Notes: generated by a model not told the origin, from the sequence alone. A stretch of DNA of 64,000 nucleotides from Falsirhodobacter deserti (GCF_004015795.1 NZ_ML137218.1:958311-1022310); one strand, 5' to 3'; shown: positions 9,920 through 24,617, numbered from the stretch's first letter. Made by a program: numbers and translations.

Positions 9920-12371
9920 GCGTTAGGTGGGTGATGCCAACGGCAGCCGCCCGCGCCAGCGCGGGGTCCAGCGACATCGGGATATATTCCCCACGACGCC
10001 ACATGCCGCCCAGATCGTCATAGAAGCGCGATAGCGGATGTCCCGATTGCCCCGTCGACGTGATGAAGATGGAGCTGTCGGGATCGGCGAAGTCATAAAC
10101 GCCGCGATACCCCGCACCATGCACGTTCTGGAACGGCTGCGGGCCCGTGCCCTTGGTCACACCGCGGTTCAGCGTGTCATCCCCGCCCGAGGTGGATTGG
10201 CGGATGTTCACCAGATACCGCAGCACGGGAATGTTTCCCAGAACCGGATCGTCATGTGTGGCCTGGTGGGCATCGCCCCAGCGCCAGCTTTCGATGTTGC
10301 CGCCATAGGTCTGCGACAGCCAAAGCAGCGCCGCATCCAGCGAGATGCGGGCGATGTCGGCGCAGGTTTCCGATGTTCCCGACCGCACGATATCGCACCA
10401 GACGCTGGCGCCGTCCGTATCGCGGAACACGCGGTCAAGAAACACGGGATCGATATGGCTGAACTGGTTCGCCATCGGTCCAAGCTCGTCCCGGATCAGG
10501 CGGTCCTGAAGAGCGGCCAGCCATGCCTCGGCGATCAGCGGCTCGGGCATATGCTCGTTCATCTCGCCGTTCCATTCGGCAAGCATTTCCAGCGCGCGCT
10601 GGCGCATCCGTTCGGGCGTGCCGTCGGGGGCGGGCTCTCCGGTGAACCACAGATCGGCGCCCACAAGGGGCAGGATGTTGCGCATGGTCGTGCTGACGGT
10701 ATCCTGCTGCGCTTCGATGAAGCTGTCGCGGGTGTGCACGGCGCGGGCGTCCATCAGCGTCAGCCACCGCTGGATACGCTGCGTGTCGCCCCAGTCGAAG
10801 CTGACATGGTTCGGGAAGGGCCGGTCCACCGTCTTGTTGTTCGTGTTGCCAAGGATGCCCGATGCGGGGTTCACCTCGCGTGGGTTCGTTTCATAGGGCT
10901 GGATGCCCTGCCAACGGTTCTGGGGGTCCCATCCCCGTGTCGGCATGCGTCCCTGCGTCTGCATCTGCGGATCGCGCGCCGGGATTGCGCCCACGGTTTG
11001 CAGCGCGATGCCGTTCGCATCGGCCAGCATCAGGTTCTGTGCGGGGGCGACAAAGCGGCGCCCCTCGGCGATCGCCTCCTGCACACTGCCCGACATCATC
11101 AGGCGCAGCCCGGCCGTCATCGATGTGTCTTCGGCGCTGAGTCCCGTCCATGACAGCGACATCACGTGCCCCGGGGGCGTGACGGTGCCGACATCGTATT
11201 GCGAGGCGGGCAGCACCGGCCCATTATCCGTCCACCGCAGGGTAACGGTTTCCGGGGCAGCATCCTTGATGCGGATGATCGACCGCTCGGTCCGGAAGGG
11301 CTTCCAGCCGTCGGGTGTGCGATATTGCGCCGGCCGGTCGTCGGAAACCTCCTCGATATGCAGGTCCTGATCGTCGACATAGGCCGTCGTCAGCCCCCAG
11401 CCAAGGCGGTCCGACCTGCCTGAAAGGATAAGCGGCATGCCGGGGATAGTGGCACCGATAACCCCGCCCGAAGACAGCTGAAGCCGTGCAAGATACCAGA
11501 TGGTCGGCGCGGTGAAGGCCAAGTGTGGATCGTTCGCCAGAAGCGATCCGCCAGCCGCCGAGCGTGAGGGTGCCGCCGCCCATGCATTGGACGCCCCCGC
11601 AAAGATGGGTGCGCGGAACGGCGAAAGCGGATCCTCGGCCGTATGGATGGGGTGATAGTCGGGCACCACACCGGGCGCGATCTCCGAATATTTCGGCAGG
11701 GCGATCACGCCTTGTCCGGGATCATCGGGAAGAATGTCCCGCAGGCGCTCATCAGGCAGGATCAGCGACATCCGCGCACGCAGGACTTCCTCTTGTGCCT
11801 TGCCCGACATCTGCAGCGCCAGCAGCTTCAGGATGGCGATGCTGTCCGCCGGCTGCCATGCCGAGATTTCGTTCGAGAACAGGAAGAACTGCGGCGCACC
11901 GCGCCCGCGGGCCCCGAGGTTCACCTGCCGGATCCAGTCATTCACCCCTTCGGCATAAGCCTTCAGCGCGCGCCGCGTGAGGTCGTCCTGCGCATGGACC
12001 GAACTTTGCGCCAGCCCGTACAGGTCCAGCCGCCGCATCATCGCGTCGGTATGCAGGGTACGGCTGCCGAAAATCTCGGACAGGCGGCCCTGCGCGGTGC
12101 GCCGCATCAGGGTCATCTGCCAAAGGCGGTCCTGCGCATGGGCGAAACCAAGGGCGCGGAACACGTCCTCGTCCGTTTCCCCGAAGATATGGGGCACATC
12201 GTTGGAGTTGCGGACAATCTCTACCGGGGCGGAAAGCCCCTGCAGGGCGAAGTCCTCGGAATAATCGGGAAGGGAGCGCGACAAGAACCAGTATCCGATC
12301 GCCACCCCCACCAGTCCGAGGATCACGAGGCCCGCGAAGATGCGGAGAAGCCAGCGGAAAATGCGGATCAT
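9909..12371 (-). CDS. Penicillin acylase family N-terminal-nucleophile hydrolase
   Basis: A self-processing amidase of the penicillin G/AHL acylase family, likely anchored at or exported across the inner membrane. The 820-residue precursor has an N-terminal hydrophobic segment (about residues 9-30). The small-subunit region carries PVEIVRNSNDVPHIFG and AHAQDRLWQM, typical of the family. The predicted autoproteolysis point precedes Ser261 in FAGASNAW, which becomes the catalytic nucleophile of the large subunit; ANDPHL follows. Its natural substrate cannot be read: penicillin-type amides, acyl-homoserine lactones or cell-wall amides are all possible. Monocistronic, convergent with folA. Confidence 0.9.
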   Translation of the reverse strand: MIRIFRWLLRIFAGLVILGLVGVAIGYWFLSRSLPDYSEDFALQGLSAPVEIVRNSNDVPHIFGETDEDVFRALGFAHAQDRLWQMTLMRRTAQGRLSEIFGSRTLHTDAMMRRLDLYGLAQSSVHAQDDLTRRALKAYAEGVNDWIRQVNLGARGRGAPQFFLFSNEISAWQPADSIAILKLLALQMSGKAQEEVLRARMSLILPDERLRDILPDDPGQGVIALPKYSEIAPGVVPDYHPIHTAEDPLSPFRAPIFAGASNAWAAAPSRSAAGGSLLANDPHLAFTAPTIWYLARLQLSSGGVIGATIPGMPLILSGRSDRLGWGLTTAYVDDQDLHIEEVSDDRPAQYRTPDGWKPFRTERSIIRIKDAAPETVTLRWTDNGPVLPASQYDVGTVTPPGHVMSLSWTGLSAEDTSMTAGLRLMMSGSVQEAIAEGRRFVAPAQNLMLADANGIALQTVGAIPARDPQMQTQGRMPTRGWDPQNRWQGIQPYETNPREVNPASGILGNTNNKTVDRPFPNHVSFDWGDTQRIQRWLTLMDARAVHTRDSFIEAQQDTVSTTMRNILPLVGADLWFTGEPAPDGTPERMRQRALEMLAEWNGEMNEHMPEPLIAEAWLAALQDRLIRDELGPMANQFSHIDPVFLDRVFRDTDGASVWCDIVRSGTSETCADIARISLDAALLWLSQTYGGNIESWRWGDAHQATHDDPVLGNIPVLRYLVNIRQSTSGGDDTLNRGVTKGTGPQPFQNVHGAGYRGVYDFADPDSSIFITSTGQSGHPLSRFYDDLGGMWRRGEYIPMSLDPALARAAAVGITHLTPAP

Positions 12372-12440
12372 CGGGGCCTCGGCATCAGGACGTTTGGCGG
12401 CGTCCTAGCTTAAGGACGGGATGACCGCAATCTGCCTGCA

Positions 12441-12986
12441 TCAGGGGATGATGCGGGTGTATTTCGTGCCCGCCACCGTTGCGCCCGCAATCAGGCCCGA
12501 CTGGCCGTAAACCAGCGCAATGACGGGGTCGATCTCGGTCGTGTCCTTGCCGATGCTGCCGCCTTGGTCCGGCACGGCATAACGCAGGTCCGCCCCCGCG
12601 ACCCACCCCGAAGAGGCGCGGAATTGCGACAGCGCCTGCGGCGTCATGAAGAACAGCGCATGGGCGTATTGCTGCGCGCCGATCTGCAGACCCACGGATG
12701 CCTTGGCCGCCGAATAGTAATCCACCGTCACGTCGTTGATCCGCAGCGCACCGCGCCCATAGGATGCGCCAAGGCCCAGACCGGCTTCGGTGATCAGCGG
12801 CATGAACAGAACGCCGGCAGAACGGGCGGCAAGATCGCGTGTACCGGGGAACTGCCGAAACAGGTAATCCCGTGCCACGTCGACGCGCGCGTCGATCGTC
12901 GCGCCCCCGTTGCTGTTGATGCCATTTGCACAGGCCGCAAGACCAAGGGTTGCGCCAAGACCTGCAAGTATCGCACGACGGTCCAT
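12441..12986 (-). CDS. SYLF (YSC84-like) domain lipoprotein
   Basis: A 181-residue predicted lipoprotein. The ATG at 12986 is preceded by GAAGGAAAG and gives a twin-Arg-like start (MDRRAILAG), a hydrophobic core and a lipobox ending LAAC near residue 20. The rest matches the SYLF/YSC84 domain: a lipid-binding beta fold, with GVLFMPLITEAGLGLGASYG and a C-terminal GATVAGTKYTRI. Bacterial members are secreted or outer-membrane-associated, with no settled function. It sits between the acylase gene and hemB, all on the minus strand but with gaps of 69 and 77 nt, so operon membership is uncertain. Confidence 0.82.
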   Translation of the reverse strand: MDRRAILAGLGATLGLAACANGINSNGGATIDARVDVARDYLFRQFPGTRDLAARSAGVLFMPLITEAGLGLGASYGRGALRINDVTVDYYSAAKASVGLQIGAQQYAHALFFMTPQALSQFRASSGWVAGADLRYAVPDQGGSIGKDTTEIDPVIALVYGQSGLIAGATVAGTKYTRIIP

Positions 12987-13063
12987 GTTCTTTCCTTCTG
13001 TCCCCTGACCCTTGACGGGCCGTGGGCGCAGCCTAGCCCATCGGTCCGCAGGTGTCATCCGCA

Positions 13064-18195
<5,132 letters not shown>

Positions 18196-18202
<7 letters not shown>

Positions 18203-19398
18203 CGCTTCGGGATCAGCCGCATCAGAACCAGCGCAGTGCCGGTATAGATGGCGATACCCGTGGCCAGCGGCACGTTCGTGCCGTCGAATGCCTGCCCGAC
18301 GGGCGTCGCCAGAACCACCCCCATGATGGTGGAGAAGCAGCCGATGATGGAGGCGCCAAGGCCCGCCAGATGGCCAAGCGGTTCAAGCGCCAGCGCGTTC
18401 AGGTTGCCCATGGACAGGCCCAGCATTCCGAACATCGTCATCGTCCACAGCACCTGCGCGGCAAAGGCGAACCCTTCGGGCATGATGCCGAAGCCATTCG
18501 TCACCGCCATGAGAGTCGAGACGACAACCTGCACCCCGATGACCGAGGTGATCAGCGTCCGCATCCCGATCGTCATGACCAGGCGCGCATTCACAAAGCT
18601 GGACACACCCGCCACCAGCGCGATCAGCGCGAACCAGTAGGGGAAGGTCTCTGCCCGGTCGAAGCGCACCTCGAAGATCTGCTGGATGGAGGAAATGGTC
18701 GCAAACATGCAGCTCATGATCAGGCCCTGCACGATCATGGAGATGATGACGATACGATTGCGCAGAACCTCCACCAGCCCAAGACGCAGCATGCTGACCT
18801 GCAATGCGCGGCGGTTTTCAACCTTCAGGGTTTCGGGCTGGCGGATCCACAGCCATGTGGTGGAAAGGACCGAGAACAGGACGAAGGCGAAGAACAACGA
18901 GCGCCAGTCGCTTGCGCTGATGATGATGCTGCCGATCATCGGGGCCACGGCCGGAACCAGCGTGAATACCATCATGATAAAGCTGACGACGCGGGCCATG
19001 TCGCGGCCGACGTAAAGGTCGCGCACCATCGCGATGGCGACCACGCGCGGCCCCGCAGCGCCGATGCCCTGAACGACCCGTCCCACCAGCATCCATTCAA
19101 GATCGCCCGATATCCACGCGATCAGCGCACCAAGGCAATAGATCACGGAGCAGCCGATCATCGTCGCCTTGCGACCGATCGCGTCGGAAACCGGCCCCAT
19201 GATCAGCGTGCCGACCCCCATGCCCAGCATGAACAGCGTCACGATAAGCTGAACGTGGTTCGGGGCATCCGGCGTCAACTCGGCCGTGATGTCGGGCAGG
19301 GCCGGCAACATCGAGTCGATGGAGAAGGCAACGGTGGCCATCATCGCAGCGATCAGCGCGATGAACTCGACCTGTCCGGGGGCGCGCTTGGCGATCAT
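18196..19398 (-). CDS. MFS multidrug/solute exporter, Bcr/CflA type
   Basis: A 400-residue major facilitator with about 12 hydrophobic segments. The start at 19398 is the first Met after the upstream gene and overlaps its stop (ATGA); extending further upstream would run into that gene. The DHA1 drug:H+ antiporter signatures are visible: D-x-MLPALP after the first helix, GPVSDAIGRKATMIG in the loop between helices 2 and 3, and GRVVQGIGAAGPRVVAIAMVRD in helices 4-5. This resembles Bcr/CflA transporters that export bicyclomycin, sulfonamides or cysteine-like solutes; the actual substrate is unknown. Co-transcribed with the DsbA-like gene. Confidence 0.88.
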
Positions 19399-20048
19399 TT
19401 GCTTTCCAGTTGCTCTGCGATTTCGTCGATGATGCGCTGCCATGTTTCCAGTGGCTGCGCGCCCGGGATCACGAACTGCCGGTCGATCAGGAAGGTGGGA
19501 ACTGCCGTCACGCCTTTCTGGCGCGCATCCAGATCCCGCGCCAGAAGATCGTCCCGGTCGGCATCCGATGCCAGAAGCCGTGCCACAAGATCGCGATCCA
19601 TCCCGCAGGCACCTGCCAGATCAGCCAGCACTGCGTGGCTTCCGATGTCCAGTCCGTCCCGGAAATAAGCCCGGAACAGGGCATCCACCACGCGGTTCTG
19701 CGCCCCTTCAAGGCCGGCCCAGTGGATCAGGCGATGCGCGTCGATTGTGTTCGGCATGCGGGTGGCACGGGTGATGTCCATCTGAACGCCTGCCTCATCC
19801 GCGGCGGCCTGCACTTGGGCCGCCATGGCGGCGGCCTTCTGACGATCGCCAAACTTCGCCTCCAGCCACTCAGCGCGGTTGGCGCCTTCGGACGGGATGT
19901 CGGGGTTGAGGCGGAAAGGATGCCATTCCACCCGGAAGGCATGGGCGGGCCGGCTTTCCAATGCGCGGTCCAGGATGGATTTGCCGATATAGCACCATGG
20001 GCATACCGGATCGGAAAATACATCCAGCGGAATCGTGGCCGAAGTCAT
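19395..20048 (-). CDS. DsbA/FrnE-family thioredoxin-fold oxidoreductase
   Basis: A 217-residue cytoplasmic thioredoxin-fold protein of the DsbA-like FrnE/2-hydroxychromene-2-carboxylate isomerase superfamily. The redox motif CPWC appears at residues 16-19 (DPVCPWCYIGK). A helical insertion follows, and the cis-Pro loop is VTAVPTFLI near residue 180. There is no signal peptide, so it is not a periplasmic DsbA; FrnE-type proteins act in cytosolic thiol redox or polyketide-related isomerisation. The stop overlaps the ATG of the MFS gene, so the two are translationally coupled. Confidence 0.88.
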   Translation of the reverse strand: MTSATIPLDVFSDPVCPWCYIGKSILDRALESRPAHAFRVEWHPFRLNPDIPSEGANRAEWLEAKFGDRQKAAAMAAQVQAAADEAGVQMDITRATRMPNTIDAHRLIHWAGLEGAQNRVVDALFRAYFRDGLDIGSHAVLADLAGACGMDRDLVARLLASDADRDDLLARDLDARQKGVTAVPTFLIDRQFVIPGAQPLETWQRIIDEIAEQLESK

Positions 20049-20161
20049 CTGTCATCCTGACATGTCGGGTAGCATCCGGCGGTCAGGCCGTCGGATAACC
20101 CATTGATTATGCGCCCGGCACCACCGGATGACCAGAGCCGCAGGATGAATTTTTTACGGCA

Positions 20162-20506
20162 TCAGCCGCCCTGCACCGGATCCTCGGTGACGTTATCATC
20201 GCCGAACTTGCGATCGTCATCCGTCGCGTCCTCGCCCGGCGACACGTAAAGCTGGCTGTCGCGGATCGAGGCGTTGTCATGCTGTTCATCCATATGCACG
20301 TCCGATGGCACCGCGCCTTCCAGCCATTCATCAACCTGCTGGGCGATATCTTCGGGATCTTCGCCCGTCACCTCGATCAGGCGGGCTTCCAGCGCCTCGC
20401 GGTCGCCGTCCACATCGATCAGGTCTTCTTCCGAAAGGTCCGGCCAGGTGTCCAGCAGGGACTCCTGAAACGCCTCCCAGTTTTGCTCAACATTGTTCCA
20501 GCGCAT
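20162..20506 (-). CDS. CsbD-like stress protein
   Basis: The ATG at 20506 has GGAGAA at the right spacing and gives 114 residues; the frame stays open upstream but lacks a ribosome site. The first 63 residues look like the CsbD/YjbJ domain: MRWNNVEQNWEAFQ, a DDLD-like acid patch, and a C-terminal AQQVDEWL helix. An acidic, apparently disordered tail (many D/E, GEDATDDD) makes it longer than classic CsbD (about 65 residues). CsbD-family proteins are general-stress-induced and of unknown biochemical role. It lies 55 nt downstream of yejA on the same strand. Confidence 0.75.
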   Translation of the reverse strand: MRWNNVEQNWEAFQESLLDTWPDLSEEDLIDVDGDREALEARLIEVTGEDPEDIAQQVDEWLEGAVPSDVHMDEQHDNASIRDSQLYVSPGEDATDDDRKFGDDNVTEDPVQGG

Positions 20507-20561
20507 TCCGGTTCTCCATTCGTTTGGTCTGCCGGAAACGCAGGATGCGTGCTGTTGTTCC

Positions 20562-22364
20562 TCAGTCCGCCCACCAGGTTTCCGGCTCGAACCCCGGCCA
20601 GTCGCCGTAAAGGGGCAGGCGGTCCGGATGGCGCAGGTTGCTGCGATAGGCGATGCGGGACACGGGCGAATACCAGAAGGGAATGACATAGCGCCCCGCC
20701 ATCAGCAGCCGGTCCAGCGCGCGGGTCGCGCTTTGAAACTCCCGCGGGGTTTGCGAACGGACCATCGCCGTCACCATCGCATCCACGGCGGGCGATGCAA
20801 CGCCCATGAGGTTGCGACTGCCCGTCTGGTCAGCGCCGCTTGACCCCCCGTAAAGCATCTGCTCGTTCCCCGGGGAAAGCGAGAAGCTCCGCTCGATCTC
20901 GGTCATGTCGAAATCGAAATCGGTGATGCGCTGGCGGTATTGCGCGGCATCAACCGTAACGACGCGCGCCTCGATCCCGAGGCGTTGCAGCGACTGCACA
21001 TAGATCGCGGCAACCGAAGCCGTTTCCCCCGCGCTTTGCGGCAGCAGGATATCGAAGCGGAAAGGCTGGCCGCCCTTGGTCAGGACGCCATCCTCCACCG
21101 TCCAGCCGGCTTCTTGCAGCAGGGCCATGGCGCGGCGCTGCCGGCTGCGGGCAGGGGCATCGTCGCGTGGCAGGGCATATCCTTCAAGCGCGCCGGGGGT
21201 GATGCTGTCGCGATAGGGGGCCAGCAGATCGGCCTCATCCGCGGGGACGGGGGTGCCGATTTCCATCCCGAGGTCGGAGTTGGAGAAGTAGCTTTCGATC
21301 CGCGGCTCGGTCCCGCCGGTGACGATGCGGTTGATCAGGCCGAAATCGAAGGCGAGGATCATCGCTTCACGCACGCGCCAGTTGTCGAACATCGGATCGC
21401 GCGTGTTCATGACGAAGCCGTGCATCCCCGACGGACGGCGGTGGGGGATCTCCTCCAGCACGATGTCGCCGTTGCGCACGGCCGGAAAATCGAAGCTGCT
21501 GAGCCACCGCGACGGGTTCCCCTCACGCCAGAGAGAGAGAGAGCCGGCCTTGAACGCCTCGAACATCACGCTGCTATCGGCATAGAATTCCGTCCGCATC
21601 TCGTCGAAATTGTAGAGGCCGCGGTTGAAGGGCAGATCCTTGCCCCACCAGTCCGGATCTCGCCGATAGGTGATGGAGCGGTTGGGCACGAAGCTTTCCA
21701 CGCGATACGGGCCCGATCCGATGGGCGCTTCCAGCGTGGACTGGGTGAAATCCTTGTTTTCCCATTGCGCCCGCTTCAGCACGGGACGCAGGCCAAGGAT
21801 CAGCGGCATTTCGCGGTCAGGTTCGGTGAAGACGAAGCGGACAGAGCGGGGCCCGGTCTGTTCGACCGATCGCACCTTGTGCCACGCCCCGGCATAGCGG
21901 GGCTGGCCTTGTTCGGCCAACGTCTCGAAAGACCAGATCACGTCCTTGATGGTTACGGGCGTTCCATCGGAAAAACGGGCCTCGGGGCGCAGCGTGAATT
22001 CCACGAAGCTCCGCTCGTCATCCGTTTCGACGCTTTCGGCCAGAAGCCCGTAAAGCGTGAACGGCTCGTCGATGGACCGGGCCATCAGGGATTCCACCGT
22101 CCATGTTCCAAGAAAGAACGGGGCGCGCCCTTTGACGATGTAGGGGTTCAGAGAGTCGAAGCCCCCCGATTCGCCGGTAATCATGATGCCGCCCTTCGGC
22201 GCGTCCGGATTCGCATATGGCAAATGGTTAAAATCTGGTGAAAGGGCGGGCTCACCATACATCGCGATGCCGTGCGACTTTTCTGCCACAGCCTGCGAGG
22301 CCACCAGAAGGAAGGCGGTGCAGCTTGCCGCGGCCTTCAAAACCTTAACGATTTGTGACTTCAT
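20562..22364 (-). CDS. yejA: ABC transporter periplasmic solute-binding protein, YejA type
   Basis: Family 5 extracellular binding protein, the group that binds oligopeptides or microcin C-like peptides for an ABC importer. The ATG at 22364 gives 600 residues beginning MKSQIVKVLKA, with a hydrophobic core and an ASQAVA cleavage site near residue 26; a GAGGGT ribosome site lies upstream. YejA features include HGIAMYGEPALSPDFNHLPYANPDAPKGG just after the signal and FVMNTRDPMFDNWRVREAM mid-protein. No yejB, yejE or yejF gene is adjacent, so it is an orphan or its permease lies elsewhere. The coding sequence contains a 14-nt (AG)7 dinucleotide tract. Confidence 0.88.
   Translation of the reverse strand: MKSQIVKVLKAAASCTAFLLVASQAVAEKSHGIAMYGEPALSPDFNHLPYANPDAPKGGIMITGESGGFDSLNPYIVKGRAPFFLGTWTVESLMARSIDEPFTLYGLLAESVETDDERSFVEFTLRPEARFSDGTPVTIKDVIWSFETLAEQGQPRYAGAWHKVRSVEQTGPRSVRFVFTEPDREMPLILGLRPVLKRAQWENKDFTQSTLEAPIGSGPYRVESFVPNRSITYRRDPDWWGKDLPFNRGLYNFDEMRTEFYADSSVMFEAFKAGSLSLWREGNPSRWLSSFDFPAVRNGDIVLEEIPHRRPSGMHGFVMNTRDPMFDNWRVREAMILAFDFGLINRIVTGGTEPRIESYFSNSDLGMEIGTPVPADEADLLAPYRDSITPGALEGYALPRDDAPARSRQRRAMALLQEAGWTVEDGVLTKGGQPFRFDILLPQSAGETASVAAIYVQSLQRLGIEARVVTVDAAQYRQRITDFDFDMTEIERSFSLSPGNEQMLYGGSSGADQTGSRNLMGVASPAVDAMVTAMVRSQTPREFQSATRALDRLLMAGRYVIPFWYSPVSRIAYRSNLRHPDRLPLYGDWPGFEPETWWAD
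21530..21543. repeat. (AG)7 dinucleotide repeat inside yejA
   Basis: Fourteen bases of uninterrupted AG (CT on the coding strand), encoding the Ser-Leu-Ser-Leu stretch in AGSLSLWREG. Gain or loss of one unit would frameshift yejA. Confidence 0.9.
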
Positions 22365-22440
22365 GCGCCGCCTGACCCTCTTCTTGCCCCGGGTGACCGG
22401 GCCCCTTCTGTGGCAGACCGGCTCACCTGAAACTTTCAAC

Positions 22441-22469
22441 TTGGCCAAACGGATGCGGGAGGTTATAAA
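22441..22469 (+). promoter_or_regulatory. Sigma-70-like promoter for the candidate small RNA
   Basis: TTGGCC (22441-22446) and TATAAA (22464-22469) are separated by exactly 17 nt. They point rightward into a stretch with no protein gene but a strong terminator 50 nt downstream. Confidence 0.5.
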
Positions 22470-22475
22470 GACCTC

Positions 22476-22550
22476 ACTGCTCGATAGGTTTCTTGCCTGT
22501 ATGAAACCTGCCTCATACTGAACGCCGGCCTTAGTGCCGGCGTTTTTTTT
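22476..22550 (+). ncRNA. Candidate trans-acting small RNA, about 75 nt
   Basis: The predicted transcript starts near A22476, seven bases after a good -10 element. It contains a 7-bp stem-loop (AGGTTTC 22486-22492 with GAAACCT 22503-22509, 10-nt loop) and a single-stranded spacer, and ends in a Rho-independent terminator with eight T. Size and architecture (5' region, internal stem, GC terminator with long U-tail) are those of Hfq-type bacterial small RNAs. Both flanking genes, psuG and yejA, are on the opposite strand, so the terminator has no protein gene to serve. It lies in the 292-nt psuG-yejA gap. Identity with a known Rhodobacter small RNA cannot be decided by eye. Confidence 0.5.
22521..22550 (+). 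terminator. Strong intrinsic terminator of the candidate small RNA
   Basis: Perfect 9-bp stem AACGCCGGC / GCCGGCGTT (loop CTTAGT), with a run of eight T at 22543-22550. The U-tract is on the plus strand only. Confidence 0.85.
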
Positions 22551-22656
22551 GCCGACGTGGCGGGCGTATCCCGAGGTCGGGCAGCATGGCAAGTACATTT
22601 CTTGACATCACGCGCCTTCCGGTGCCGGAGCGGGGGAAGACGCGCCCATTTTTTGG

Positions 22657-23567
<911 letters not shown>

Positions 23568-23571
<4 letters not shown>

Positions 23572-24434
23572 GGGATATCTCCGGAAACGTGATCGGCGGC
23601 GGTGCGCAACGCGGCGCTCAGGGCGTCGCGGCGGCTTGCGCCCCGACGTTCGGCCACAAGATGCGCGGCCATGAAGGTATCGCCCGCACCTGTCACGCGC
23701 GTGACAAGAACCGGCGGGGGTGTGTCGGTGACGACGCCTTCGCCCGCGCGCCCTTCGGCGCAGGCGCGCCCGCCATCGGTGACCAGCACATGCGCCGCGC
23801 CGCGCGCCAGCAGTGCCTCGGCCGCTTCGGCTGCGGTCTTTGCATTCACCTTCGACAGGATCGAGGCTTCTTCAAGGTTCACATAGATCGTGGCATTGGG
23901 GCAGCCCAACAGCGGCAGCAGCCGTTCGGCCTTGCCGGGGCTGGCTGGGGCCACGCGCAGATCCGCATTGGCAAACAGGGGAGAGCTGGCGATCTCGCTC
24001 AGCAAGCCTTCGGTCAGGTTGCCGTCCAGCGCGATGGGCCCGTTCCATCCGGCCAGCGCGCCGGAAAGGGGGCGCAGGATCTTGTCGCCCGCAGCCTCAA
24101 GTGAATGGGCGTCGGCGATTGCGGCGATCAGCCCGTTCGCGCCTTCCACGGCCATATAGCGGTCGGTGGGCAGGTCGTCGGACCGATAGATGTAGTCCGT
24201 GACCATTCCCAGCCGGGCGCAGTCGGCCACAAGCTCGTCCCCTTCGGCATCGCGGCCGATGGCGGTCAGCAGTGCCGGGGTCAGCCCGAAGCGGCGCAGC
24301 GTGATGGCAATGTTCATCGCGACCCCGCCCGGGATGCGCGTGATGCGTCCCGGCACGTCCGAGCCGAGCCGCATGGCAGCGGGCGAACGCCCGATGATGT
24401 CCCAAAGGACGGAACCGATGCAAAGAATATCCAT
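23568..24434 (-). CDS. psuK: PfkB-family carbohydrate kinase, probable pseudouridine kinase
   Basis: Ribokinase-fold kinase expected to phosphorylate pseudouridine for PsuG. Start taken at the ATG at 24434 (288 residues, MDILCIGSVLWDIIG); the ribosome site is poor, and the long open frame upstream is antisense to rpsB and unlikely. PfkB features: GGVAMNIAITLRRFG near residues 35-49 and the C-terminal VTRVTGAGDTFMAAHL, containing the catalytic GAGD. Overlap with psuG argues for pseudouridine over ribose or fructose as substrate, but that is inference from context. Confidence 0.88.
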
Positions 24435-24473
24435 GTGCTGCTTCTGTGCCAGCCGTGCGGCCCGCGCAAGGGG

Positions 24474-24502
24474 TTGCGGCCGGATCACGGGCAGGTTATA
24501 TG
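24474..24502 (+). promoter_or_regulatory. Sigma-70 promoter of rpsB-tsf
   Basis: TTGCGG (24474-24479) and TATATG (24497-24502) with a 17-nt spacer, reading toward rpsB. It predicts a transcript start near 24509 and a leader of about 108 nt. The divergent psuK start is only 40 nt away. Confidence 0.55.
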
Positions 24503-24558
24503 CGCGCCACTTCACAGGCGAGGCTTGGGCTGATCGGGGAGACATCCCGAAAGGTCCG

Positions 24559-24603
24559 CCGGTTGGGAGAGATCCCTGAGGGCTTCGCCGAGGCGCAAAC
24601 CGG
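24559..24603 (+). promoter_or_regulatory. Structured rpsB mRNA leader (possible ribosomal-protein operator)
   Basis: CCGGTT (24559-24564) can pair with AACCGG (24598-24603). This closes a junction holding a GGGA-GAGA-TCCC hairpin (GNRA-type loop, 24565-24576) and a GGC-TTC-GCC hairpin (24581-24589). The closing stem ends immediately before the AAGGA ribosome site, a position suited to translational feedback by S2. Pairing was done by eye. Confidence 0.35.
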
Positions 24604-24617
24604 AAAAGGAAATGGAC

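Noticed and set aside
10038-11153. 371-codon plus-strand frame inside the acylase gene
   Set aside because: Antisense shadow of a conserved hydrolase; composition rich in Arg/His/Gly with no recognisable domain.
22363-22521. Plus-strand frame of about 52 codons, and a six-codon frame MKPASY near 22501, within the candidate small RNA region
   Set aside because: No ribosome site for either; the longer one begins upstream of the predicted transcript start. The RNA interpretation fits promoter and terminator better.
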